Of a DNA stretch of 64,000 nt, positions 11,078-21,177 are shown in pieces. Both the position numbers and the translations under genes were made by a program. The first letter of the stretch is position 1; each line of letters starts with the position of its first letter. Origin of the DNA: Strigamia acuminata (lineage: Eukaryota; Arthropoda; Chilopoda; Geophilomorpha; Linotaeniidae); NCBI GenBank assembly GCA_949358305.1, contig CASHSZ010000070.1, forward strand, positions 1-64,000, given 5' to 3'. The notes under the pieces are model-generated. The model worked only from the letters and a program-made list of their open reading frames with translations, did no database searches and was not told where the DNA came from.

Positions 11078-11701
11078 CTGTAGGTCATAGTATGTAAAAG
11101 GAGAAGTAGCCAAACTCCTTAATTCCGTTGTTTCTTCTTGTGGTGGCGCCACCGCTGCTAGTTCGTCCCTCTGAGCATAGCATCCCAGTCGTAATTGGAT
11201 TTTTTTGGGGGTTTTTTTGGCTTAAATTAATATTTTTACACAGGATTATGAAATATAATTTAATTCTATTTAACAATTTTTGTACAACTGTTTACCACCA
11301 AGAAAAATTAATGTAAAATCATTTTTTCTTCAAATTTTAAAGGAAATAAAAATTATTACAAGATTTTTAACGAACAAAAACAAGAAAAATTATTACAATT
11401 ATTTTTTTTAAAAAAAAACCATAAATAATTACTATAAGATTATATATTTTTAAAACATGAAAAATTTCAGTGATTGAATTTAATGCAATTTGCTCAGTTT
11501 TCTGTTTGCTTTGCTTGACACACGGCTTCCACTGTGTCTACGCATTTCTTTGGTTTTAAAAAACATTCTGGTTTGTATGTAGTACTGAATAAATTTTGGG
11601 ATCAATTCATAACTATGTTCTACACAACATCCCATGTCACATGTAATTCTTATTTCACTGATGCCATCTAAAACCTCAAAAAACTAATCTGGAGATAACT
11701 T

Positions 11702-11989
11702 TTAATTTTTTAATTTGGTTTCTAATAATTTCTCAATGTCTGATATGAGATTATAGAAATTATTAGATGGATATTTTAAAAATGTGCCAAAGTCTTTTAG
11801 TTTTGTCAACAAAGAATTCTTATTATATTCATGGGTTGGTGATGGTGTAGTTAAAGCTAGTATACAGCCCTCACATTTGGTAAATCTTTTTGCTTTACTT
11901 AATACAAAACCAGCTAAATAGTATACCAAGCAATTACTTTTAACTGCTTCAGCATAGTTATGATCAAATGTTGAATCTATTTCATCATC
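11702..11989 (-). pseudogene. P transposase C-terminal fragment
   Basis: The frame encodes DEIDSTFDHNYAEAVKSN then LVYYLAGFVLSKAKRFTKCEGC, the conserved YxAGY-like and CxxC segment near the C-terminus of P-type transposases. It lacks the catalytic region and is out of frame with the THAP exon, whose frame hits TAG in the overlap. An acceptor-like TTACAG precedes it, so it could once have been a separate exon. Confidence 0.6.
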
Positions 11990-12267
11990 TGTAATTTATT
12001 ATTATTATTATTTGTCAGCTTCCATCTGTCTCTTTTTAGCTCCACTTCCTTTCCATTAATGATGAACTTGTCACTTTTTACAAGGAATTTTTCTTGAAAA
12101 TGTAGGTGGCACACTTTTGAATGGGCAGATAACTTCAAATCCTTCCTTGGAATTTTATTTTCCCATTTCTTAAACAGCTCAGGATCTGCAGGTGGTTGAA
12201 ACAAATGGTATTCTTTATCCCTGTTGCTTTTGGACTCTGAGCTGCATCCAGGAGCAAAGCAGGACAT
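11977..12267 (-). CDS. THAP-domain protein of the P element (96 residues)
   Basis: The domain is C2CH: C3 and C8 (CFAPGC), W35, then C53-x2-H56 (CHLHF), followed by INGKEVELKRDRWKL. In THAP domains of P transposases this is followed by an AVPTIF box; here the frame runs instead into a run of asparagines from an (AAT)n stretch and stops after LQMMK. It is therefore a DNA-binding domain cut off at an internal deletion. In Drosophila, similar truncated P products act as repressors. A repressor role here is inference. The start is the ATG at 12267, directly before the first zinc ligand. Confidence 0.75.
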   Translation of the reverse strand: MSCFAPGCSSESKSNRDKEYHLFQPPADPELFKKWENKIPRKDLKLSAHSKVCHLHFQEKFLVKSDKFIINGKEVELKRDRWKLTNNNNNKLQMMK

Positions 12268-12674
12268 ATTACAAATAAACTAAAACCAAAATAAAATATT
12301 AAAATCACTTTTTAAGAGCTTTAGAAAGCACATTTACCTTGTGTACTTTGTATTTCCCGCCTATCGCGATGTAAACAAAGGTTGACCTTGGACGAAGCAG
12401 CGACACTAGCGCCTCAGCTTCCGTGTTTTTCCACCGGCAACAAAATGGCTAAGACAGCATCGATGGGTTTGTATTTTCGCAGCAAATTTTGAGTGTTTTC
12501 TTCGTGTCATTTGACAATTGGCCAAAGGAAATTGATTCTTTGGCTTTTATTTAAAATTAATTCCACATTGGTAGGTGCATACAACATTTATTTATTTCAG
12601 TTTTTGTACAAGGTTGCTAAAAAAAATGGCGCCCAAGTTTGGCTACTTCTCTCTTTACATACTATGCTGTAGGT

Positions 12675-13476
12675 GGTGAAATTGAAATTGCCGCCGTTTC
12701 TTGCGTAGCCAATCATGAGCGATGATAAGTTTCTGGTGGAGGAATGGTTCTATATTTATCTAGCCAGTGTTATAAAGATTCTTTCTACCTCAAGTGACTT
12801 AGGTTTGTAACTCCCGTAGTTGCATCCACGGACTAAACGCAAATAAAAGCATAGTACTGATTTCGAAATCCATGAATTGTTATGAAGTCTCAGAAATGTC
12901 AAGAAATTGCAGAAATCTCACAAATTGTCTCGGAAGTTGTAGTAAAATCGAGCAAAATCTTTAATGAAATTTTCATATCCCGAGCAGATTCCTGAAATCT
13001 TCAAATCCCTAGCAAATTCCTGAAATCTTCAAATCCCTAGCAAATTCCTGAAATATTCAAATCTCTAGCAGATTCCTAAAATTGTTAGTTAAAATTTGAA
13101 ATCTTTGTTTATTAGTGCCAAAAAATGCAAATAAGTCTCGAAATAAGTGAACTTATAATATAAAATATAAAAATATACAATTATATATATAATTATAAAT
13201 ATAATTATATATGATAATATAGATGTGATATTGTTTAATTAATTTTATTAGTTTTATTAATTAATTTCAAATGAGCTCTATTGAATGTTTTATTTTCTCT
13301 AGTAAAAAGTCAATAAGCCAATTAATTTGAATACCAGAAGTTATTTACCTTTTCCATAACTTTTACGATTTAATTAAATACAGATTGTGTTTTTAATATC
13401 CAAGCTTTCTAAGTTCTAACAACTTCCAAATCCAGTCCTATCGATATTTCGTGCGTAGTACCGCTATTCTTCCAAA
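12675..13476. other. AT-rich intergenic sequence
   Basis: Apart from the 28-bp tandem repeat, I see no gene or element here. 13150-13230 is almost pure A/T with TATAATTATA runs. Confidence 0.4.
12991..13078. repeat. 28-bp tandem repeat, about three copies
   Basis: The unit CCTGAAATCTTCAAATCC..AGCAAATT starts at 12991, 13019 and 13047, and decays at 13075. Confidence 0.85.
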
Positions 13477-13732
13477 ATGAAAACAATCTATCTGATTTTG
13501 TTTTTGTCTGTTTGTAAAGCAAATACAGGCAATGACGATGCTAAGGTATGAAAAAGTTCGTGAACGTAAATTAGGTTAGACTTCATTGCAGAGCATACCC
13601 AAGACATTTGCTCAAACTACGCCTTATTTTCAGATATTAATTAATTAAATTTTTTTTTTTTTCTAGAATAGATGCTGGTCTAATAAACGATTGCTATCAA
13701 GAAATCCGGAAACTTTTAATTTCGTAGTTTGA
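13477..13732 (+). CDS. Candidate two-exon secreted peptide (45 residues)
   Basis: Exon 1 (13477-13545) encodes MKTIYLILFLSVCKANTG, a good signal peptide, then NDDAK, and ends at AAG/GTATGA. Exon 2 (13667-13732) follows a long T tract and TAG acceptor, keeps phase 0, and encodes 22 residues with an NKR dibasic site and one cysteine before TGA. AATAAA lies 11 bases after the stop (13743-13748). The 121-bp intron is of normal size. I do not recognise the peptide. The start codon context (TCCAAAATG) is good. It could be the first exon of a larger gene or chance. Confidence 0.4.
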
Positions 13733-13749
13733 AATTTAAATGAATAAAA

Positions 13750-14473
13750 ACAAACATAGAATAAAGAATAAACGTTGATCTTTTGTTTCTATAATTTTGT
13801 CACAAAATACAAATCATCTCCATGACTCGAACTTAACGTTTATTGATAAATAAACAGAAGTTATTTATTCAACGAGAACAAACTCTCGCTACAATAGAGT
13901 CAGTGCAAATCAGGACCCAAGTGACAGATAACAGCAACTAATAACTTATACAAACACACCGAAGAGAAATACAAAATAGCTATTAATTTCTAAAATAATG
14001 TAGGATTATTTTCCCGTTTAATTTAATCAGGAAATAAAAACACGTAGGGGTTAAAACGTGAACGATGTGACGAAACCTTCCAAAATGGCGCCCGTCAATT
14101 GAGGATGACTCGGTAATAAAGATTCTAGTGTTGATGAATATTTAATTGCATGATTTTTGAAGCGAGTGCTACATAAGTTAAATGTTTAATTTTATAATGA
14201 TATTAAGTGTTTTTGATCTAATAATTTTTGAGTTATTTATTAATTATTGCTGAATTTATATAAAACTGTTAAAAATATTTGAAAAATAAGTTTGTAAATG
14301 GTTTTAAAGACCTAGTGAACTAATTAAATGCAGTCTTACATATAAAAAGATTATTAATTGTTTGTTGGTTAAATTTAATACTTAATTAGTAATTAAACTG
14401 ACTATAAATAATAAAGAAATAAGAACGTTGGTTTAAAAAATGCCGATAAAGGATAAACACAATAAATGAGAAA
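13750..14473. other. Intergenic, no feature seen
   Basis: AT-rich sequence between the peptide candidate and TFIIE beta. There are short palindromic stretches (GTTTATTGATAAATAAAC near 13838) but no coding frame. Confidence 0.4.
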
Positions 14474-15292
14474 TTAAAAATTTTTATTTGAATAATCTTG
14501 CAATATGTCACCCAAGTGGTCATTCAACCTCTTCACATTTTTGTTTGTTTTCTGCTTTTTCTTTCTCTTCAACACCGCCAGATGTTTCTTCGGAGCACTC
14601 CCCTGCAGTGACGCCAGACCTTTTCCTTCCAAATATTTCTCAACTCTCTCTTCAGTTAAATCCGCAACAGCCACACTTCCCCACAACTGTTTCAACTCCT
14701 CTTCCACCTCAAACGCACAACTCGTGTCGTTGTAATACAAAACCTTCTTCTTATCCACAGGACGCGTCATCGTGATAACTTGATCCCCGAGTAATTTCAC
14801 GCATTTCTTCGCATTCGACATCGACTCCTGAATTTCCTCCAAAAAAATTCCCCCCAAACCTTTCTCGTCGTAACTCCGCAACAGTTTCAACAGCCCTTTG
14901 CTGTTCTTCACATCAAAAGGCGGTTTGTACACGTAAGTCCCTCCCGATGAAGAGAAATCTATTTTTGCATTGCTCGTCAATGCTTCGGTGGCCAGCCAGT
15001 GCTTCATGTTCGAACTCAATTCCGACTGATTCGTTTCAATCAGAATTTCATCCAACGAAAGTGGTTCGTAGCTCCTAGCAAGATGGCGTTCTTTCATGTG
15101 TCTAACGACTCTAGCCAAAACCCCAGACTTGCATTGCGAAGTGGCTTGGATTGATGAAGATGCTGCCGGTGTCTTGACGCATTTCGGTTTGCTTTGAGAA
15201 GGCGCAGCAATTCTTTTCTTCTTCTCAACGACTGGATTTGCCATTGCTCGTTTCTTAAACATTTCTCGTTCTTTCAATAAGGCCGGATCCAT
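14474..15292 (-). CDS. TfIIEbeta: Transcription initiation factor IIE subunit beta
   Basis: One intact 272-residue frame. It starts MDPALLKEREMFKKRAMANP VVEKKK-like, the family's N-terminus, continues with GVLARVVRHMKERH and LSLDEILIET (first winged-helix core), GLLKLLRSYDEKGLGG (second winged helix), LGDQVITMTRP, LYYNDTSC and LWGSVAV, and ends with a basic KRKKKQK tail and LNDHLGDILQDYS. TFIIE beta joins TFIIE alpha in the RNA polymerase II preinitiation complex and helps open the promoter. Length fits the family (about 280-290). It has no intron. An AATAAA overlaps the last codons, so the 3' UTR may be very short. Confidence 0.93.
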   Translation of the reverse strand: MDPALLKEREMFKKRAMANPVVEKKKRIAAPSQSKPKCVKTPAASSSIQATSQCKSGVLARVVRHMKERHLARSYEPLSLDEILIETNQSELSSNMKHWLATEALTSNAKIDFSSSGGTYVYKPPFDVKNSKGLLKLLRSYDEKGLGGIFLEEIQESMSNAKKCVKLLGDQVITMTRPVDKKKVLYYNDTSCAFEVEEELKQLWGSVAVADLTEERVEKYLEGKGLASLQGSAPKKHLAVLKRKKKQKTNKNVKRLNDHLGDILQDYSNKNF

Positions 15293-15578
15293 TATGCTAG
15301 GAGTAGAAGTGGTGTTTCAATCAACTTCAGTTGTTTCTATGAGACTTGTAGATATCTCTCTCATTTATATATGTTTTCTTAACATGCACGTAAGCTCGAC
15401 GTGTAACTGTTACGCGTTGGAACGTTTGTAATACGTGTAGCTGTACTAGTTCTTCTCGTAACGTGTGCGCAACGTAATCTTATGGCTTTTTGCATAGTAG
15501 TCAATGTGTGTCAATATTGGGTTAGTTGTTTGATTACTTTTTATTATTTTTAAGCATTCTATTTGCTGTTTTATTTAG

Positions 15579-15740
15579 ACAAGCGACTAAAAGCAGCAGG
15601 AAAAACACAAAAGTTATTAAAAGTCAGTGGATACTTTAACTCTCATTCCTGGTCGCCAATAATGTGTTTATCTTCTAAAGCTGGACGTAAGTTGATAAAG
15701 TTGGATGAAATCATGAATCGAATTAAGGGGAAGCCTTTAG
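15579..15740 (+). CDS. Candidate exon of an unrecognised gene
   Basis: A 162-nt open stretch lies between a pyrimidine-rich TTATTTAG acceptor and a perfect GTAAGT donor. In phase 1 it reads DKRLKAAGKTQKLLKV..., then KLIKLDEIMNRIKGKPLG. I do not recognise the peptide and found no matching exons on either side. It would be transcribed divergently from TFIIE beta, sharing the ~290-bp gap. Low confidence. Confidence 0.25.
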
Positions 15741-15741
15741 G

Positions 15742-16407
15742 TAAGTCAAAATTAACATAACTGAATTATTTGCATAAATTATTGATATACAAATTTGTTT
15801 TTAATCTCCACGGACAAATCCTTAAGCATCAAACTGATACTTGCATCATCTTGCGCACATCTACACACCTCAAGTAAAATCTAAAAATGCTGCAGTGCCA
15901 AAATGATAAATTTTACAGTTAATTTTAAGGATCCAGGGAATAAGTAGCCACTTTTTTTGGCTATTTATTTGGCATGCCAGGCTTCATGGGAGAAAAGGAG
16001 TGGAAATGTAATTGTAGGCATTTTACTAGTACATCGGAGAACACTGTAGTGTATAAATAGAATTATTTCTAAATAATATTTGCTAAAATGATCCGTTTCG
16101 ATCTTCAAATCAAATGGTCAATTTTTTGCCCAAAGTAGCATTTAGTGTCTACAATTTAAACTTTTGTTTTTCCCTAAACATTAAAACTGATTTTTGCATA
16201 TAAATGAATTTGAGCACCTGCAGCAAAGTGTAATCATTTGAATGCTTAGAATTCATATTGAACAATGGAAATTGGTTGTTTTTAAACTTTAAAAAATTTA
16301 ATCAGAAATAGAAAAAAGCACAAAGTACAAACAAATAAGTGTGTTTTAAAATTGAAAATGAACAGAGAAAAATATACAGAATGAACAAAACGAACGTTTT
16401 TAAATTT
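15742..16407. other. Intergenic, no feature seen
   Basis: AT-rich, without a coding frame, repeat or element that I can identify. Confidence 0.4.
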
Positions 16408-16486
16408 TTATTCCTGCTTAAAAGGTTGTTCTCCTGTATGGGTTAAAAGATGTCTTCTTAAATGCCCGCTCTGATTGCAAGAATAA

Positions 16487-19087
16487 TCACACAAATGGTT
16501 TTTCTCCAGTGTGGGTTAATAAATGACTCTTTAAATTTCCTTTTACTCTGCAGGAATAATTACACAAATGGCACGTGAATGGTTTTTCTCCTGTGTGGGT
16601 TAATAGATGGTCTTTTAAATGTCCACTTTGATTGGAACAATAAGCACACAAATGGCACTTGAACGGTTTTTCTCCTGAATGGGTTAAAAGATGTGTTCTT
16701 AAATGCCCACTGTGATTGGAACAATAATCACACAAATGGCACTTGAATGGTTTTTCTCTTGTGTGGGTTAATAGATGTCTTTTTAAATTTCCACGTTCAC
16801 TGCAGGAATAATCACACAAATGGCACTTGAATGGTTTTTCTCCTGTGTGGGTTAATAAATGACTTTTTAAACTTCCTCTTACACTGCAGGAATAATCACA
16901 CAAATGGCACTTGAATGGTTTTTCTCCTGTGTGGGTTAATAAATGACTTTTTAAACTTCCTCTTACACTGCAGGAATAATCACACAAATGGCACTTGAAT
17001 GGTTTTTCTCTTGTGTGGGTTAATAGATGTCTTTTTAAATTTCCACGTTCACTGCAGGAATAATCACACAAATGGCACTTGAATGGTTTTTCTCCTGTGT
17101 GGGTTAATAAATGACTTTTTAAACTTCCTCTTACACTGCAGGAATAATCACACAAATGGCACTCGAATGGTTTTTCTCCTGTGTGGGTTAATAAATGACT
17201 TTTTAAACTTCCTCTTACACTGCAGGAATAATCACACAAATGGCACTTGAATGGTTTTTCTCCTGTGTGGGTTAATAAATGACTCCTTAAACTTCCTCTT
17301 ACACTGCAGGAATAATCACACAAATGGCACGTGAATGGTTTTTCTCTTGTGTGGGTTAATAGATGTCTTTTTAAATTTCCACGTTCACTGCAGGAATAAT
17401 CACACAAATGGCACGTGAATGGTTTTTCTCTTGTGTGGGTTAATAGATGTCTTTTTAAATTTCCACGTTCACTGCAGGAATAATCACACAAATGGCACTC
17501 GAATGGTTTTTCTCCTGTGTGGGTTAATAAATGACTTTTTAAACTTCCTCTTACACTGCAGGAATAATCACACAAATGGCACTCGAATGGTTTTTCTCCT
17601 GTGTGGGTTAATAAATGACTTTTTAAACTTCCTCTTACACTGCAGGAATAATCACACAAATGGCACTTGAATGGTTTTTCTCCTGTGTGGGTTAATAAAT
17701 GACTCCTTAAACTTCCTCTTACACTGCAGGAATAATCACACAAATGGCACTTGAACGGTTTTTCTCCTGAATGGGTTAAAAGATGTGTTCTTAAATGCCC
17801 ACTGTGATTGGAACAATAATCACACAAATGGCACTTGAATGGTTTTTCTCTTGTGTGGGTTAATAGATGTCTTTTTAAATTTCCACGTTCACTGCAGGAA
17901 TAATCACACAAATGGCACTTGAATGGTTTTTCTCCTGTGTGGGTTAATAAATGACTTTTTAAACTTCCTCTTACACTGCAGGAATAATCACACAAATGGC
18001 ACTCGAATGGTTTTTCTCCTGTGTGGGTTAATAAATGACTTTTTAAACTTCCTCTTACACTGCAGGAATAATCACACAAATGGCACTTGAATGGTTTTTC
18101 TCCTGTGTGGGTTAATAAATGACTCCTTAAACTTCCTCTTACACTGCAGGAATAATCACACAAATGGCACGTGAATGGTTTTTCTCTTGTGTGGGTTAAT
18201 AGATGTCTTTTTAAATTTCCACGTTCACTGCAGGAATAATCACACAAATGGCACGTGAATGGTTTTTCTCTTGTGTGGGTTAATAGATGTCTTTTTAAAT
18301 TTCCACGTTCACTGCAGGAATAATCACACAAATGGCACTCGAATGGTTTTTCTCCTGTGTGGGTTAATAAATGACTTTTTAAACTTCCTCTTACACTGCA
18401 GGAATAATCACACAAATGGCACTCGAATGGTTTTTCTCCTGTGTGGGTTAATAAATGACTTTTTAAACTTCCTCTTACACTGCAGGAATAATCACACAAA
18501 TGGCACTTGAATGGTTTTTCTCCTGTGTGGGTTAATAAATGACTCCTTAAACTTCCTCTTACACTGCAGGAATAATCACACAAATGGCACTTGAACGGTT
18601 TTTCTCCTGAATGGGTTAAAAGATGTGTTCTTAAATGCCCACTGTGATTGGAACAATAATCACACAAATGGCACTTGAATGGTTTTTCTCTTGTGTGGGT
18701 TAATAGATGTCTTTTTAAATTTCCACGTTCACTGCAGGAATAATCACACAAATGGCACTTGAATGGTTTTTCTCCTGTGTGGGTTAATAAATGACTTTTT
18801 AAACTTCCTCTTACACTGCAGGAATAATCACACAAATGGCACGTGAATGGTTTTTCTCCTGTGTGGGTTAATAGATGGTCTTTTAAATGCCCACTACGAG
18901 TCGAACAATAATCACACAAATGGCACTTGAACGGTTTTTCTCCTGAATGGGTTAATAAATGTGTTTTTAAGTGCCCATTTTGATTGCAAGAATAATCACA
19001 CAAATGGCACTTGAATGGTTTTTCTCCTGTGTGAATTCGCATGTGGACAGTCATGCAAGTTTTAAGTCGAAATGAAAGTGAACACAT
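16487..19087 (-). CDS. C2H2 zinc-finger protein with 30-plus tandem fingers
   Basis: The intact frame holds 31 fingers of 28 residues (FKCHLCDYSC...HLLTH) joined by TGEKP or TREKP linkers; every full finger keeps both cysteines and both histidines. The first in-frame ATG is at 19087, inside the first visible finger. The reading frame continues upstream only as a nonsense overlap. A better ATG at 19205 in another frame starts MKKTREDYECNLCDYSC, a further finger cut off by one extra base near 19100. At the C-terminus an 11-base loss breaks the last finger, and the old stop lies at 16408-16410. Only about five helix types recur. Likely a nuclear DNA-binding protein; whether it is expressed is uncertain. 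Confidence 0.75.
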   Translation of the reverse strand: MCSLSFRLKTCMTVHMRIHTGEKPFKCHLCDYSCNQNGHLKTHLLTHSGEKPFKCHLCDYCSTRSGHLKDHLLTHTGEKPFTCHLCDYSCSVRGSLKSHLLTHTGEKPFKCHLCDYSCSERGNLKRHLLTHTREKPFKCHLCDYCSNHSGHLRTHLLTHSGEKPFKCHLCDYSCSVRGSLRSHLLTHTGEKPFKCHLCDYSCSVRGSLKSHLLTHTGEKPFECHLCDYSCSVRGSLKSHLLTHTGEKPFECHLCDYSCSERGNLKRHLLTHTREKPFTCHLCDYSCSERGNLKRHLLTHTREKPFTCHLCDYSCSVRGSLRSHLLTHTGEKPFKCHLCDYSCSVRGSLKSHLLTHTGEKPFECHLCDYSCSVRGSLKSHLLTHTGEKPFKCHLCDYSCSERGNLKRHLLTHTREKPFKCHLCDYCSNHSGHLRTHLLTHSGEKPFKCHLCDYSCSVRGSLRSHLLTHTGEKPFKCHLCDYSCSVRGSLKSHLLTHTGEKPFECHLCDYSCSVRGSLKSHLLTHTGEKPFECHLCDYSCSERGNLKRHLLTHTREKPFTCHLCDYSCSERGNLKRHLLTHTREKPFTCHLCDYSCSVRGSLRSHLLTHTGEKPFKCHLCDYSCSVRGSLKSHLLTHTGEKPFECHLCDYSCSVRGSLKSHLLTHTGEKPFKCHLCDYSCSERGNLKRHLLTHTREKPFKCHLCDYSCSVRGSLKSHLLTHTGEKPFKCHLCDYSCSVRGSLKSHLLTHTGEKPFKCHLCDYSCSERGNLKRHLLTHTREKPFKCHLCDYCSNHSGHLRTHLLTHSGEKPFKCHLCAYCSNQSGHLKDHLLTHTGEKPFTCHLCNYSCRVKGNLKSHLLTHTGEKPFV
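16981..18842. repeat. 840-bp higher-order duplication (10 zinc fingers)
   Basis: Bases from about 16981 to 18002 reappear at +840 (17821-18842) with no difference I can see, while flanking fingers differ. 840 equals ten 84-bp finger units, so fingers 5-14 and 15-24 are the same block. Identity at the nucleotide level points to recent unequal exchange or conversion. Confidence 0.9.
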
Positions 19088-19205
19088 TTGACATTTAAAC
19101 AGGCTTTTCACCAGTGTGTTTAAGCATGTGCCGTTGCAATAAGTATACGTATGAACACGAATAATCACACAGGTTGCATTCGTAATCCTCACGTGTTTTC
19201 TTCAT

Positions 19206-20143
19206 TTTTTTTTTACTTCAACCACTGAAATGAACTTAGTCTGAAATGAAAAAAAAAAATAACAATTAAGTTCGAAAACGATTAACTTTAAATAATATTG
19301 GTATGTATATAGTATTCTGAACAAAAAAAACGAGGTCGGGGCATCGCCGCTAATGGTTTGATCGATTCAGTTAGGCGAGTTAAGCCTAACGTTCGATGCA
19401 CGATTGCGCCAGACTTAATAAACCCGAAAAAGATTTAATAATACCCCAAAAAATGTGATTTATCTATTCAGGTATCTTTACCTTAATCTGCTTACACTTT
19501 AAAACCTTTCAAACGTAATAAACATGCATTTAATCGAGGAAGACCGAAAAAGTGCGATGTCACAAAATACAATAAGAACGATCAAACGGAGATTGCCATA
19601 GAAACTCTAAGTAGATATCAGCGCCGACTATTGACAATAATTTAACTAAACACAACACAACCCTCGGACAAAAGTCCTGCAACAGGGCAATTTTTTCACT
19701 GACTTCAAACTTTGATGGCATCTAGCATAAAAACCATGACAGCTAGGGCAATAAAACTTTAAAAATTGAAAATCCCTATCTTTTTAGACTAGAATCATTT
19801 TGTAACATCTGCTGAAAACATCTTTATTCAGTACGAAATAAACATAACTAAAAAATACACCTGGGACAAAAATACTGCAACACATGTTAATTTTCAATTC
19901 AGTTTATTGCGATAACATTGCTTTTTGCACTGATAGAAATCGTTTGGTGTCATACATTTTCGTATTGGTGTATTTATGCGGTCAAACTATTAATAAATTT
20001 AAAACATATTTGTCAGTTTATATTTTTGTAATAATTACACAGTGCCCAGGATTAAATCAATCAATCTTAATTCAGACAACAAAGCTCATACTACTCCAAC
20101 TGGACTTTGTGGAGTGTGGGCTGGGCACTTGTTTTGGGGCCTA
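19206..20143. other. Intergenic, no gene seen
   Basis: AT-rich sequence upstream of the zinc-finger gene. It may hold its promoter and 5' exon. No element boundaries are visible. Confidence 0.4.
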
Positions 20144-20462
20144 CAGTCAGCGCACGGTATCTTGATGCTAAATTCGTACTGCGCATCGCATTCTGCGCAG
20201 ACGATTTTCTAATTCCAGTTGTTATTTAGCAGTGTTAAGCCTATTATTAGGCCTAATAATGCTAAAATAAAGTAAATAAACAACAATAAACTCATCATTA
20301 AAAGTAATTCACACAGTATGACCAAAATATTTGTTTTATTTTATCATTGATAGGCCTAATATTAGGCTTAATACTGCTAAATAACAACTGGAATTAGAAA
20401 ATCGTCTGCGCAGAATGGGATGCGCAGTACGAATTTAGCATCAAGATACCGTGCGCTGACTG
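20144..20462. mobile_element. TA-flanked foldback MITE (319 bp)
   Basis: The left arm starts CAGTCAGCGCACGGTATC and the right arm ends in its exact inverse. The arms run about 110 bp each (to about 20255 and from about 20350) with few differences. TA lies at 20142-20143 and 20463-20464. The AT-rich centre has no coding frame. It is probably a Tc1/mariner-type MITE. Confidence 0.85.
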
Positions 20463-20893
20463 TAGGTTATCCTATATGACTCAATGTTTTTCAATGCCAA
20501 CCCAGACTTTCAAGAAAAAAAATTCTCTTGACCCAACAACTTGTGTTTTGCAATATAGTCGAGAGTTGTTGTCGTTGGAAAAATGTGGTTGAGGTTCATT
20601 CTATGATTAGTCACTCATGGTTAATCACGGTCCTAAAAGTCTCTGGCTTCGTATGATTTTAAAATGCAAGCTGAAGAAAACACTAAACAAGTATCCACCA
20701 TTAAAGCTCTGTATTCACTGGGATTGAAGTTTTATTTTGTCTAATGCCTAGTTCACACTTGAATCACCGACACGAAAAATGATCTGAAGAAGTCATTTTT
20801 TTTTATATACATTTGTTCATATTTTGAGAATCTTTTCTTGAAAAATATTCTTTTAAAACTATACATACATCCTGATGCGATTTTCTATTTCAG
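20463..20893. other. Intergenic, no feature seen
   Basis: Nothing recognisable before the CAG acceptor-like site at 20891-20893. Confidence 0.35.
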
Positions 20894-21053
20894 TACTTTC
20901 CATTACAATTTACAACAATGTGAAACTCAACTCTAATTGGAAAGTCCGCCATGACAGCTCATCCTCACTGAACGACGAAACATCGACATGTTCTGTGCGG
21001 CCAAAACGGACACTGAGAAACGGAAAATACCTCGCAAAATACTCGCATATCCG

Positions 21054-21163
21054 TGCAGTGATACAATAATGGCGCGCTGTAGTAAACAAATGAACCAAAT
21101 GTATTATTAACGAGAAACAATAAAAACTTCAGTCATAACTCATCATCCATCGGAAACAATACA
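21054..21163 (+). repeat. 5' LTR of gypsy element 1
   Basis: Very short (110 bp), TG...CA ended. It contains AATAAA at 21119-21124 as the likely polyadenylation signal. Confidence 0.93.
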
Positions 21164-21165
21164 TT

Positions 21166-21177
21166 TGGCGACGAGGC
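21166..21177 (+). promoter_or_regulatory. Primer-binding site of gypsy element 1
   Basis: TGGCGACGAGGC starts two bases after the LTR. The leading TGG pairs with the CCA end of a tRNA; I cannot say which tRNA. Confidence 0.7.

Larger units (their letters stand above)
11086..12666 (-). mobile_element. P element, internally deleted, 31-bp TIRs and 8-bp target duplication
   Basis: The 31-base ends 11086-11116 and 12636-12666 are inverted repeats (CATAGTATGTAAA.., two mismatches). The flanks carry a perfect 8-bp direct duplication, CTGTAGGT, at 11078-11085 and 12667-12674. TIRs of 31 bp and an 8-bp duplication are the signature of P elements. The coding content agrees: a THAP DNA-binding domain and a fragment of the transposase C-terminus, both on the minus strand. 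The central transposase is missing and an AAT microsatellite sits at the join, as in internal-deletion derivatives. At 1581 bp it cannot encode an active transposase. It lies about 450 bp upstream of the ASAP start codon. Confidence 0.92.
16408..19205 (-). pseudogene. Full extent of the zinc-finger gene including broken ends
   Basis: The span from the apparent original ATG (19205) to the original stop (16410-16408, overlapping AATAAA) would hold 33 fingers. The two frame breaks (about 19100 and about 16500) are each inside a finger. They make this either a decaying gene, an assembly error at both ends, or a gene that now uses an internal start and an early stop. Confidence 0.5.

Noticed and set aside
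19088-19192. Zinc-finger protein start at 19192
   Set aside because: The codon there is GTG and the first ~30 residues are the out-of-frame reading of a real finger.
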